From the NCBI GenBank assembly GCA_049889355.1, contig JBMHDN010000032.1, forward strand, positions 62,001 through 126,000: a stretch of DNA of 64,000 nt, in the 5' to 3' direction. The position numbers and the translations under genes are program-made. Source of the DNA: JBMHDN01 sp049889355. GTDB taxonomy: Bacteria; Pseudomonadota; Alphaproteobacteria; Puniceispirillales; Puniceispirillaceae. Of the stretch, positions 33,448 through 42,132 are shown piece after piece (position 1 is the first letter of the stretch; the number at the start of each line of letters is the position of its first letter). The notes beneath the pieces are model-generated. The model ran no database searches. It was not told where the DNA came from and saw only the letters and a list, made by a program, of their open reading frames with translations.

Positions 33448-33954
33448 TTAACGCCCACCTTCTGCCTGACGCACAAAGCCGTGAACCGCAGAAGAATTAG
33501 CAAATTTCTTGCGGCCAGCTTTCAGCTTAGGCACCTCAGCGCTCAAAGCTTGCAATTCAGCACGCTGAACCGCTTCGCTATCCTCAAAATCATCCAGATC
33601 TTGTGCCGTACAGAAAATAGACAGATAGGTGTGGTTTGCCCCGACCTTATCTGCCTTAACTTTGAATTTGGCTTTTGAGCCCACAGGCCATTTCTCACGC
33701 AGCACCAACAACATATGAAAAGGCTTATCTGCGGTGTCATGGGCGTTGAAAATCGCTTCACAAACAGCATCCATCTTGTCCTGCACTGCTTCTAATGGCT
33801 CAGATTGCAGACCGGTATCGAGCATATGCCCCAGCCAGTTTACCTGGTCATCCAGGCTAGCCAACTCGGCTGGCACTGCGCGCGGCGCATCTGATTTGAT
33901 ATTCAGCTGGTGGACTTCAAGTTCACCCATCACCCGCATTAACCTGTCTGACAT
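33448..33954 (-). CDS. hypothetical protein
   Basis: A 168-residue soluble protein with no family recognised. The first half is helical and acidic, and the second half carries a basic beta-rich segment (KWPVGSKAKFKVKADKVGANHTYLSIF) before a charged helical end. There is no signal peptide or membrane helix. The ATG at 33954 is preferred over a GTG one codon upstream. It converges with the acetoacetyl-CoA synthetase gene and precedes the divergent-looking DMT gene; it is probably monocistronic. Confidence 0.62.
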   Translation of the reverse strand: MSDRLMRVMGELEVHQLNIKSDAPRAVPAELASLDDQVNWLGHMLDTGLQSEPLEAVQDKMDAVCEAIFNAHDTADKPFHMLLVLREKWPVGSKAKFKVKADKVGANHTYLSIFCTAQDLDDFEDSEAVQRAELQALSAEVPKLKAGRKKFANSSAVHGFVRQAEGGR

Positions 33955-34072
33955 CACACCTATTTCCCGATTATCTGAATATATATCTGTTAAAGATTAC
34001 CAACTGGCAAATGACGGCATATTGGCGATGCGATCCCAAATCTGTCAAGTTCTGTTCTATGGCTGGCCAAGC

Positions 34073-34996
34073 CTAATTTGCAGAGGCTGCATGTTTTCGC
34101 ATCAACATCACTTCACGCCATAAGATAAACAGACAGGCAGAAACCACTATGCCGGCACCGAATAATTCTAGCCCTGTAGGCTCTTCTGAAAATAACAGAT
34201 AACCGACAACCCCGCCGCCCGGGACTTGAAGATAACGCAGGCTAGAGACCACCACCGCCTCGCCATATCGAAAGGAGCTCGTGACCGACACTTGAAGGCA
34301 CGAGCCAGCCACCCCAAGCAAAACAAGTAAAAGCAACAGCCTATCGTTATTTGGCTGGCTGAGATCAGGCCAGGCTATTTGCAGACCCATATTCAGATAA
34401 GGCGATAGCAAAACAATCAAAGATATCACAATCCCGCCAAATAAATTATACCAGCAAGCAACTGATACCGGATGTTCTGTCTTGCCAAGCTGGCGCAGCA
34501 AAATATTCAAAACCGCCATCAATAATGCGCCGGCCACCCCAAATAGCACACCAATGGATAAATCTGCATTAAACGGGTTGGTAATAATAAACACCCCGAT
34601 TAGGCCTAGCAAAACAGCGGACCAACGATAGGGGCCCACCTTCTCACCCAGCCAGAAAGGAGCCAGTAAGGTTACAAAAAGAACCGAGCTCTGGAACATG
34701 GCCGCGGCGAGGCCCAACGGTGCATAGCGCAAAGCTAAAAACCACAAGGTGATGGTTGCTGTCCCCAGCACACAACGCATCAATAGCAATTTGCGATTGC
34801 CGATCTGCATCATTTTGGTTCGGCGGAACAAAAAGGCGGCCAGAAAGAGCAAAGGCAAGGAAAGCCAAAAACGGTAAAATAAGATCACCAAAATGGAAAC
34901 ACCCTCAAGCGAGAGTAATTTCACCAGCACACCAGTGATAAGGCCGAATGTGACAGCCAGTACAGATAAGCCAGCCCCAATCAGATTTGCTGTCAT
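34073..34996 (-). CDS. EamA/DMT family transporter
   Basis: A 307-residue inner-membrane protein with ten hydrophobic segments in two EamA repeats (about 10-140 and 155-290), the architecture of the drug/metabolite exporter superfamily (RhaT/EamA). Substrates in the family are small amino acids, sugars or nucleobases, and none is indicated. The ATG at 34996 (MTANLIGAG) begins right at the first helix; a longer upstream reading of 48 residues overlaps the opposite cytochrome gene and is unlikely. Confidence 0.87.
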   Translation of the reverse strand: MTANLIGAGLSVLAVTFGLITGVLVKLLSLEGVSILVILFYRFWLSLPLLFLAAFLFRRTKMMQIGNRKLLLMRCVLGTATITLWFLALRYAPLGLAAAMFQSSVLFVTLLAPFWLGEKVGPYRWSAVLLGLIGVFIITNPFNADLSIGVLFGVAGALLMAVLNILLRQLGKTEHPVSVACWYNLFGGIVISLIVLLSPYLNMGLQIAWPDLSQPNNDRLLLLLVLLGVAGSCLQVSVTSSFRYGEAVVVSSLRYLQVPGGGVVGYLLFSEEPTGLELFGAGIVVSACLFILWREVMLMRKHAASAN

Positions 34997-35119
34997 TTTT
35001 AGACACCCCGCCTGTGTGTTTAAAATGGCTTGCCATACATCCAAAACACCAGAATATAAGTATAGAATATAGCTGTTTATACCATCATCACTGGCTTTGG
35101 ATGCAATATAGGATTTAAC

Positions 35120-35572
35120 ATGATGCGCATTTCTTCTCATTTCTCAACATCAGCTCTGGCTCTCTTGATGATGGGGGCGAGCCTGTCATTCACCCTGATG
35201 CCCGTCTCTCAGGCTGAGGCAGATGTGGTGGCTGAACGCAAAGCCAATTTTAAAGGCAATGTTATGGCAATGCGCCAAATCGGACGCCTGCTTGGGGCCG
35301 GTGATTTTGAAACCATTGCTGAAAACGCACAATCTATCGCAGATTGGGCAGCGGTCATGCCGGATTATTTCCCAGAAGGTTCACAAAGCGCTGGGACCAA
35401 CCCTGCAATCTGGCAGGAATTTGAAAATTTCAGCGCACTAGCCAAAGCCAATCAACAAGCCGCTTTGCGGGTGGTAGAGGCAGCTGAGGCCGGTGATGCA
35501 AACGCCATAGGCGGGGCGATGCAGGAACTTGGCGCAACCTGTAAAAGCTGTCATCGCAGCTATAAATACTAA
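35120..35572 (+). CDS. periplasmic cytochrome c' (c-prime/c556 family)
   Basis: A 150-residue exported protein. The signal peptide (about 1-33) ends near SQAEA. The mature four-helix bundle begins KANFKGNVMAMRQIGRLL, where a Met is the likely haem axial region, and ends in the haem-binding CKSCH (144-148, CxxCH type). Such cytochromes bind NO or act in electron transfer. The gene directly faces a cytochrome b561-type gene, and the pairing is common, so both may form a small membrane redox unit. AGGA lies seven bases upstream of the ATG. Confidence 0.9.
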   Translation: MMRISSHFSTSALALLMMGASLSFTLMPVSQAEADVVAERKANFKGNVMAMRQIGRLLGAGDFETIAENAQSIADWAAVMPDYFPEGSQSAGTNPAIWQEFENFSALAKANQQAALRVVEAAEAGDANAIGGAMQELGATCKSCHRSYKY

Positions 35573-35575
35573 ATC

Positions 35576-36295
35576 TTAAAAATAGGCTGGTCGCAATAGC
35601 GGTAGTAAATGACACACTGCGACCAGAATAATCATCAGCACCAACCCAACGGCACGGCGCGCGCTGGATACCAGCTGCACAGGCTTATCAGCGTGTCGGC
35701 TGCGGCCATGTATCATGGCTGGGACCAAATTATGGCGCAGCCAGAAGCCATAGACCAGCATCGCCAGCAGATGCAATCCAATCAGAACAAACAAGATATT
35801 GCCCAGGCGATGATGCAGACGTGTCGTCTCTTGAATACGCTCATAGGCCATATGCGCCAGAGGGCCGTCAAACAGAATATCGTCTGAGGAAAAACTGCCG
35901 GTGATTGCGAGGCAGGCAGGCAGAAGAATGAGGGCAAGTGAAGCCCAACCGCCAAGGGCAGAATGGCCAGCACCTGATGAAGATTTGCGCCGAAAAATAT
36001 CTGCAATGACCAACAGAACAGCGCGTGGTCCTCTCAAAAAATGACGGAAACGTGCGCTCTCAGAGCCGATAAATCCCCAAATGAGCCTGAAAAGACACAA
36101 ACCCATGACCGTCAAACCAAAGCGTTCATGCAGGCTCATCATATCTTGTTTGGCAGAAATGATGGCCCCGATGATACAGACAACCAATGCCCAGTGAAAC
36201 AGCCGCAATGGCAAATCCCAGACCAGCACGCCATTTGGAGAAGCTGGCGGTGTGTGCATAGCCTCATTGCGGGCGGTACTTTTTGATGGCGACAT
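35576..36295 (-). CDS. cytochrome b561-type membrane protein
   Basis: A 239-residue protein with four or five hydrophobic segments. The haem-ligand pattern VWDLPLRLFHWALV near the N-terminus, followed by LHERFGLTVMGLCLFRLIWG and HHRLGNILFVLIGLHLLAML, matches di-haem cytochrome b561 / Ni-Fe hydrogenase cytochrome b subunits. It probably passes electrons between quinol or cytoplasm and a periplasmic partner such as the neighbouring cytochrome c'. It is convergent with that gene, only three bases away. An inner ATG at 36259 is an alternative start. Confidence 0.87.
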   Translation of the reverse strand: MSPSKSTARNEAMHTPPASPNGVLVWDLPLRLFHWALVVCIIGAIISAKQDMMSLHERFGLTVMGLCLFRLIWGFIGSESARFRHFLRGPRAVLLVIADIFRRKSSSGAGHSALGGWASLALILLPACLAITGSFSSDDILFDGPLAHMAYERIQETTRLHHRLGNILFVLIGLHLLAMLVYGFWLRHNLVPAMIHGRSRHADKPVQLVSSARRAVGLVLMIILVAVCHLLPLLRPAYF

Positions 36296-36440
36296 CTGTT
36301 AAGGCCCTTTTTTTAACTGACCTGCATCCAGCGGCTACATTCAGACCGAAAATAATAAAGATTGAACAAAGACGCATAGGCTTTCTTACTATAGGGTGAG
36401 ATGAGCGCGATGTTCAACGCAGAAAAAGAAGGCCCGATAA

Positions 36441-37091
36441 ATGGAACAAATGACACAGGCCCAAACAATCCTGCCTTTTAAAGCGGCGCTTGACGGGCTA
36501 TGTGCAAAAGACAGCGATTTTGCAGGGGCACGCGCCAAATGGGGCGATCCGCCAGATCGCTTTATGGCACAGAATTACGCCAGCCTCGCACGTATCATCC
36601 TCGGCCAGCAAATCTCACGCGCGGTGGCAACCACCCTATGGTCACGCCTTGAGGATAGGGGCTGGGTTGATGCCCCTGCTCTTGCCAGTCTGGATTATGT
36701 CGATTTACAACATCTCGGCATCTCAGGGCGCAAATCAGAATATCTGATTGATCTGGCACGCGCTGTGGTTACAGGTGCATTGAACATTCATGCGCTGGCA
36801 GATAAATCCGGTGAAGCTGTTCAAGAAGAACTTGTCTCTTTTCGCGGCATTGGCGCTTGGACAGCCGACAATTATAGGCTTTTTGCGCTGGCCGATATGG
36901 ATGCGTGGCCTGGCAATGATCTGGCCTTGCAAGAAGGGCTGAAACGCCTGAAAGGGCTTGAAAAAAGGCCCAGTCACGCTGAAATGAATAAAGCAGCCGA
37001 AGCTTGGCGTCCTTATCGCGGCGCAGCGGCGCTGATGCTTTGGCACATCTATGCCAAGCTGGTCCGTGAAGCCAGCCCTTCTGCTATCTGA
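36441..37091 (+). CDS. AlkA-type DNA-3-methyladenine glycosylase (HhH-GPD)
   Basis: A 216-residue base-excision repair glycosylase. The helix-hairpin-helix is FRGIGAWTADNYRLFAL (about 132-148), followed by the catalytic Asp region DMDAWPGNDLAL. ILGQQISRAVA and GISGRKSEYLIDLA are also family blocks. It lacks the N-terminal beta domain of E. coli AlkA, as do the shorter MagIII/yeast MAG types. No FeS Cys cluster is present, so it is not Nth/MutY. It is divergent from the cytochrome b561 gene. Confidence 0.9.
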   Translation: MEQMTQAQTILPFKAALDGLCAKDSDFAGARAKWGDPPDRFMAQNYASLARIILGQQISRAVATTLWSRLEDRGWVDAPALASLDYVDLQHLGISGRKSEYLIDLARAVVTGALNIHALADKSGEAVQEELVSFRGIGAWTADNYRLFALADMDAWPGNDLALQEGLKRLKGLEKRPSHAEMNKAAEAWRPYRGAAALMLWHIYAKLVREASPSAI

Positions 37092-37117
37092 TAGGCCTTT
37101 GTTGCCTGACAAGATAG

Positions 37118-37786
37118 TCAGAGGAGCGCCTCTTGTTCTGCCACAGCTATTGGGTCTATCGGGCGCACCAACCCTTCATGATCATTGGCGACTTTGCCCA
37201 CATCATTGGATACCGCATGGGCGGTAAAAAAGGTGCTGCGCGGCGGGATGAGACATCGCCTTGCCGCTGTGATATCGCCGCCAAGCCAGTCCTGCCAGCA
37301 TCCCTGCGGCAAAACCAGCGGAGTGCGGTGATGCAGCTTTTCCAGATGCCCTTCTGCTGCCCCTGTCATGATCACAAAATGAGGCTTGTCTGATTTGCCT
37401 GTCAAATCCTTAAGCAACAAACCAGCAAAGGCCATCACCCGCCCATCTTTAATCTGAATATAATAGGGTTTTTTCGGGGCCGCCCACTCAAACCAGCCAT
37501 TAGCCGGTACCAAACAGCGTGTGGCTTGAAACGCATGACGGAAAGTGGGTTTTTCCTCTACCGTCTCAAGACGCGCATTAATCAGTCGTTTGCCAGATTT
37601 GGGCATATCTGTTCCAAACGCCGCTTGAAAGGCTGAAAGCTGGCCAAGCTTATCTTCTGCCTTGATCACTAAGCTGGTCTGCCCTGGTGCAATATTCCAT
37701 CGTTTTTGCAGATTTTCAGTGATATACACACCAAAGCGCTGCATCAGCTCATCATTACTTGTGGTCAGTGTAAAACGTCCACACAT
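37118..37786 (-). CDS. SOS response-associated peptidase (SRAP, YedK/HMCES family)
   Basis: Shields abasic sites in single-stranded DNA by a thiazolidine link to its own Cys2. At 222 residues it begins MCGRFTL; the catalytic Cys must be exposed by removal of Met, so the ATG at 37786 is right and not the one two codons upstream. GGAG lies seven bases before it. The conserved Asn (NARLET), Glu (GWFEW) and His (HHRTPLVL) are all present. It is divergent from the Sua5 gene and converges with the AlkA-type glycosylase, another base-damage enzyme. Confidence 0.94.
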   Translation of the reverse strand: MCGRFTLTTSNDELMQRFGVYITENLQKRWNIAPGQTSLVIKAEDKLGQLSAFQAAFGTDMPKSGKRLINARLETVEEKPTFRHAFQATRCLVPANGWFEWAAPKKPYYIQIKDGRVMAFAGLLLKDLTGKSDKPHFVIMTGAAEGHLEKLHHRTPLVLPQGCWQDWLGGDITAARRCLIPPRSTFFTAHAVSNDVGKVANDHEGLVRPIDPIAVAEQEALL

Positions 37787-37944
37787 GAACATGCTCCAAC
37801 TAAAGGGCAGATAACGCGCCGGCCTTTCCCATTCATATCTGAGAGGATAGATAAGATTTGAGACTGCCAGCCTTTAAATAAAATGCCAATGGCGATCCAA
37901 TCAATTTATTGAAATCTCGGCAAATAGTTTTTAAAAATTCAGTT

Positions 37945-38934
37945 ATGAGCGCACCTATCCTATCCATCACATCAGAGCATATCAAAAAAGCAGCCACTTG
38001 CCTGAAATCAGGTGAGCTGGTGAGTTTTCCGACCGAAACAGTTTATGGTTTAGGCGCTTTGGCTTCGGATGCGCGGGCAGTTGCCGCCATTTATGCCGCT
38101 AAAGAGCGACCCAGCTTTAACCCGCTCATAGCGCATTATGCAAATGAACAGATGCTGGCCGGTGATGTAGAACTGACAAAGTCAGCGCAGCAGTTGATAC
38201 AAGCCTTCTGGCCTGGTCCCTTGACCCTTGTGCTCAAACGCAGTGAGACATGCCAAGTAGCTGCATTAGCCAGTGCCGGGTTGGACAGCTTGGCGGTGCG
38301 TATGCCCTCCCATCCAGATGCAAGGGCGCTGATCACCGAAACTGGCGGTCCCATTGTTGCGCCATCTGCTAATCTGTCAGGCCGGCTCAGCCCGACTACA
38401 GCCCAGCATGTCGCCGAACAATTAAAAAATCGGATAAGCCTTATTCTGGATGGCGGTCCTTGTGCTGACGGCCTTGAATCCACCATTTTAGATATGCGTG
38501 GTGATACAGCTATCTTGCTCCGCCCCGGGCCTGTAACAGCTGAAGATATTGAACAGGTAACAGGTTTTGCGATAGAGCCATATGCCGCGTCATCAGATGA
38601 AGCAGAAGCCAGCCTGTCGCCTGTTGCCCCAGGCCAATTAACCAGCCATTATGCCCCAAAGGCACCCTTGCGCCTGAATGCTACCTCAAAACAAGAAGGC
38701 GAGACCTATATCGGTTTTGGAGCAAGCATAGCAGATGCAGATTTTCAGCTCTCAGACAATGGGAATTTGACAGAAGCCGCCGCCCGTCTATTTGATATTC
38801 TGCATCAAGCTGACGCATGCGGCCAGCCCATTGCCATTGCCCCGATCACAGCACAGGGGCTGGGTTTGGCCATCAATGATAGGCTGCAACGAGCTGCTGC
38901 GCCGCGCGATGCAGATATAAAGAAGCTGAAGTGA
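37945..38934 (+). CDS. L-threonylcarbamoyladenylate synthase (Sua5 type)
   Basis: Makes threonylcarbamoyl-AMP, the donor for t6A37 of ANN-decoding tRNAs. At 329 residues it is the longer Sua5 form, with a YrdC domain at about 10-200 (GELVSFPTETVYGLGALA, APSANLSGRLSPT) and a C-terminal Sua5 domain that starts near APGQLTSHYAPKAPL. The ATG at 37945 (MSAPIL) is preferred over a TTG 36 bases earlier. It precedes the FAD-linked dehydrogenase gene by 20 bases, possibly co-transcribed with it. Confidence 0.93.
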   Translation: MSAPILSITSEHIKKAATCLKSGELVSFPTETVYGLGALASDARAVAAIYAAKERPSFNPLIAHYANEQMLAGDVELTKSAQQLIQAFWPGPLTLVLKRSETCQVAALASAGLDSLAVRMPSHPDARALITETGGPIVAPSANLSGRLSPTTAQHVAEQLKNRISLILDGGPCADGLESTILDMRGDTAILLRPGPVTAEDIEQVTGFAIEPYAASSDEAEASLSPVAPGQLTSHYAPKAPLRLNATSKQEGETYIGFGASIADADFQLSDNGNLTEAAARLFDILHQADACGQPIAIAPITAQGLGLAINDRLQRAAAPRDADIKKLK

Positions 38935-38954
38935 AATAAAAAGGCACCTAAAAG

Positions 38955-40388
38955 ATGACCGCGCTTGATATCGTTAAACAGAACCTGCCTGCTGATCGCA
39001 TTTCATGTGATGCAGGCGATATGGCCAGCCATCTGGTAGACTGGCGGCGTGCTTATCAGGGCAAGGCTTCTGCTCTGTTGCAACCGCGCACCACCGCAGA
39101 AGTAGCTAAAATTCTGGAAATTGCAAAAGACCATCACCAAGTGGTTGTCCCGCAAGGCGGCAATACCGGTCTTGTGGGTGGCGGTATCCCCAGCCAAAGT
39201 GGTTCAGACTGGCTGTTGTCTCTGTCTAAAATGAACAAGATTGAAGAGGTCAATATCCAGAACCGGTCTATGACTGTTCAGGCAGGGGCTATCCTGCAAG
39301 ATATTCACACCAAATCAGCGATGGATGGGTTATATTTTCCCTTGAATCTGGCCGCCAAAGGTAGCTGTTCTATCGGTGGTAATATGGCCACCAATGCAGG
39401 CGGGGTGAATGTGCTGCGCTATGGCACGACCAGAGACCTCATTCTTGGACTGGAAGTGGTGTTGATGGGTGGTGAGGTGATGGATATGCTGACCCCACTG
39501 CGTAAAGATAATACAGGCTATGATCTAAAAAACCTCTTTATCGGCTCAGAAGGTACGCTTGGGATTATCACACGGGCCAATCTGAAGCTCTTTGCCTTGC
39601 CAAAAGCACGCGCCACCGCCATTGCCGCCATTTCAGATGTATCAGATGCCCTGCCCTTGCTCTCGCAATTACAACAGATGAGCGGCGAAGCGGTTGAAGC
39701 TTTTGAATTGATGCCAAAAGTGCTGGTCGAAGCGGTGCTAGTACATTTTCCCACCATCACCCCGCCTCTTTCTGAGATACCGCCTTATATCCTGTTGATG
39801 GAGATTGCCTCATCTGATGCAGCAGATGGCGAAGCGAATGCGCAAGGTGAGATACCTTTGCAAAATGTCATGATGCGCTTCTTAGAGCAGGGTTTTGAGA
39901 AAAACCTTATTAAAGATGCCACGCTCGCCCAGAATGAGGCGCAACGCCAAGCGCTATGGGATATTCGTGAAAACGCCCCTGAAATTGCCAATACAGTAAA
40001 AGGGCCTATCAATACTGATATCGCCGTAGCGCGTGCCGATGTGCCTGATTTTTATAAACAAGCATCGGCCGCCATTCATGCCATTCATCCGGCAACACGC
40101 ATTTGTGGCTATGGCCATCTAGGAGATGGGAATCTGCATTTCAACTTATATCCTGGTGCAGGCAAAGACGAGGGTTGGCAGCAGAATCGCGATGCAGTGA
40201 AAGAAGCTGTCTATCAGGTACTGGCCGATTTTAACGGCTCAATCAGTGCAGAACATGGCATTGGCCAGATGAAAGCTGAGCAGCTAAAGAGCGTAAAGGC
40301 GCCAGCTTTGCTAAATAAAATGCGGGCTATCAAACAGGTGTTCGATCCAGAAAACCTTCTTAATCCAGGCAAAATACTGCAAGATTAA
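38955..40388 (+). CDS. FAD-binding 2-hydroxyacid dehydrogenase (GlcD/D-2-hydroxyglutarate type)
   Basis: A 477-residue VAO-family flavoprotein. The FAD_binding_4 domain (about 40-180) has VVPQGGNTGLVGGGIP and the FAD-pyrophosphate loop. The C-terminal cap domain has GYGHLGDGNLHFN, the metal and substrate site of D-lactate or D-2-hydroxyglutarate dehydrogenases, and SAEHGIGQMKAE. No GlcE or GlcF partner lies nearby, which favours a single-subunit D-2-hydroxyglutarate or D-lactate dehydrogenase; the substrate stays open. Confidence 0.9.
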   Translation: MTALDIVKQNLPADRISCDAGDMASHLVDWRRAYQGKASALLQPRTTAEVAKILEIAKDHHQVVVPQGGNTGLVGGGIPSQSGSDWLLSLSKMNKIEEVNIQNRSMTVQAGAILQDIHTKSAMDGLYFPLNLAAKGSCSIGGNMATNAGGVNVLRYGTTRDLILGLEVVLMGGEVMDMLTPLRKDNTGYDLKNLFIGSEGTLGIITRANLKLFALPKARATAIAAISDVSDALPLLSQLQQMSGEAVEAFELMPKVLVEAVLVHFPTITPPLSEIPPYILLMEIASSDAADGEANAQGEIPLQNVMMRFLEQGFEKNLIKDATLAQNEAQRQALWDIRENAPEIANTVKGPINTDIAVARADVPDFYKQASAAIHAIHPATRICGYGHLGDGNLHFNLYPGAGKDEGWQQNRDAVKEAVYQVLADFNGSISAEHGIGQMKAEQLKSVKAPALLNKMRAIKQVFDPENLLNPGKILQD

Positions 40389-40453
40389 AGAAAGCTTTGC
40401 ATAAGGGGTTGCACCGTTACACGCACAGACAGATAGACAGATAGGAGCCTGAT

Positions 40454-41017
40454 ATGACCTCTCGCGATAAAAAGCCCTTAAATGGTGCAGATATTGTGCA
40501 TTTCTGGTTTGAAGAATCTGTGCCTGAAAACTGGTTCAAAAAAGACCCTGAATTTGACGCAATGCTCACCGAACGGTTTGGCCAGCTTGTGGAACGTGCT
40601 TTGGCAGGCCAGCTTGATGACTGGGCAGCAGAGGCTGAGACATGTTTGGGCCTGATCCTATTGTTGGACCAGATGACACGGAATATCTATCGCGATACGC
40701 CGCGTGCCTTTGCCGGTGACGAGCTTGCCCTCGCGCTGTCCCTTAAGATGGTGGATAAGGGCTGGCTGGATAAGGATAATGGGGCAAAGCGTCAATTCGC
40801 CCTGATGCCGATGATGCATAGCGAAGATTTGGCGATACAAGATGCTTCTCTGCCATTATTTAAGACCCACACGATGGATATGGTCTATGATTATGCGGTG
40901 CGCCACCGCGATATCGTCGCCCGTTTTGGCCGCTTTCCACATCGCAACGCGATTTTAGGTCGCCCCAGCACGGATGAAGAAGCTGCGTTTCTTACCCAAC
41001 CAAACAGCTCGTTTTAA
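40454..41017 (+). CDS. DUF924 family protein
   Basis: A 187-residue protein of the DUF924 family, recognised by VHFWFEESVPENWFKKDPEFDAMLTERFG, LGLILLLDQMTRNIYRDTPRAFAGD and FALMPMMHSEDLAIQ. All-helical, TPR-like fold; no function is known. The ATG at 40454 has AGGAG with good spacing. Its stop overlaps by four bases with that of the opposing glycosyltransferase gene. Confidence 0.9.
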   Translation: MTSRDKKPLNGADIVHFWFEESVPENWFKKDPEFDAMLTERFGQLVERALAGQLDDWAAEAETCLGLILLLDQMTRNIYRDTPRAFAGDELALALSLKMVDKGWLDKDNGAKRQFALMPMMHSEDLAIQDASLPLFKTHTMDMVYDYAVRHRDIVARFGRFPHRNAILGRPSTDEEAAFLTQPNSSF

Positions 41018-41976
41018 GGACGGGCAAGGCCCAGTTCTCTGGCTTTTTCAAGAACTGCCTCAGGCTGGACAGATGCGATTGCATCTTCTTTGAGATAGCC
41101 TGCCTTTGCCCCTTTAGGCGCTGACATGGATGGGTCTGTATCCGCGCCCATTACCATCACCACCGGCTGGCCAGCACGCGCGGCAACAAAGGTCGGCCCT
41201 GTATCATTACCAACACTCAACACGGCACCATGGGCCAGTATCATCAGATCAGTGAGGCTGGTCTGACCCATCCAATTCAGTGCTTCTGGCACGGCGGAGG
41301 CGAGCGCATCAATGGCAGCCTGATCTGCCTTGGTACCGATTAAGACAGGCTGAATGTTTTGTTCTAGCAATAGGGTTGCAAGCCGCGCATAATGAGCTGA
41401 TGGCCAACGCTTGCTGGGCTTGGCCAAGGAACAGCCTGGTATCAGCAAGGCATAGGGCCTGTTCAGTTGCGATGTGAGATGTTCAGGCAGTGTGCCATCT
41501 GCCAGAAAAGCCAGATCCGGGGTATGATCACTTGCACCTACTGCCCGAACAGCGATCAACATACGCTCCACATTATTGATACCGGTAAAATCTGGCATCT
41601 GGTGGACCGCCCCTTTGTGAGACGACACCCAAGTGCTTTTCGGAGCCAGAAAACGCTGATAGCGTTTAGTGCGACCCGAATTTTGCAAATCTATCACCTT
41701 GTCCCATGGCTGGTTCAACAGCTGATATAGACGATAGAGCGCAGCGGGCTGAGATAGGCCTGCACGCGGGTCCAGATGAATAGCGTCAAAATAGGGCATC
41801 ATCTGCACCAGCTTTTCGAAAGGCGCGGTGGTCAGCAGATGAATCTCAGCCTCAGGAAAGCTGGCACGCAAACTGGCAAAGGCATCTATCGCCTGAATGA
41901 TATCACCAAGCGCACCATGTTTAATAACCAGATAGCGGGCTGTGGCCTTAGATGAATTTAACGAGGATGACGACAT
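41014..41976 (-). CDS. glycosyltransferase family 9 (heptosyltransferase-like)
   Basis: A 320-residue GT-B fold enzyme of the ADP-heptose:LPS heptosyltransferase family. It has the N-terminal LVIKHGALGDIIQAIDAFASLRASFPEA, and the C-terminal domain has LIPGCSLAKPSKRWP and SVGNDTGPTFVAARAGQPVV, the ADP-sugar binding block. It probably adds heptose to the LPS inner core in the inner membrane's cytoplasmic face. hldE, which makes ADP-heptose, lies at 53-54.6 kb, and lptD, the LPS translocon, is divergent from it 156 bases away. Confidence 0.87.
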   Translation of the reverse strand: MSSSSLNSSKATARYLVIKHGALGDIIQAIDAFASLRASFPEAEIHLLTTAPFEKLVQMMPYFDAIHLDPRAGLSQPAALYRLYQLLNQPWDKVIDLQNSGRTKRYQRFLAPKSTWVSSHKGAVHQMPDFTGINNVERMLIAVRAVGASDHTPDLAFLADGTLPEHLTSQLNRPYALLIPGCSLAKPSKRWPSAHYARLATLLLEQNIQPVLIGTKADQAAIDALASAVPEALNWMGQTSLTDLMILAHGAVLSVGNDTGPTFVAARAGQPVVMVMGADTDPSMSAPKGAKAGYLKEDAIASVQPEAVLEKARELGLARP

Positions 41977-42132
41977 AGAGGCCAGCTGTTCACAGGTAGG
42001 GTTTTACGATTAGCCGTTTTATAGCCCTTTTTTGAAATCAGCATCAAGTCATGGCACTTTAATTGGTCGTGCGCATGCTCAAGAAAACGGTTCAAAAACC
42101 CCAATAAAGATGCTAGCACTGAGGGTATATTT

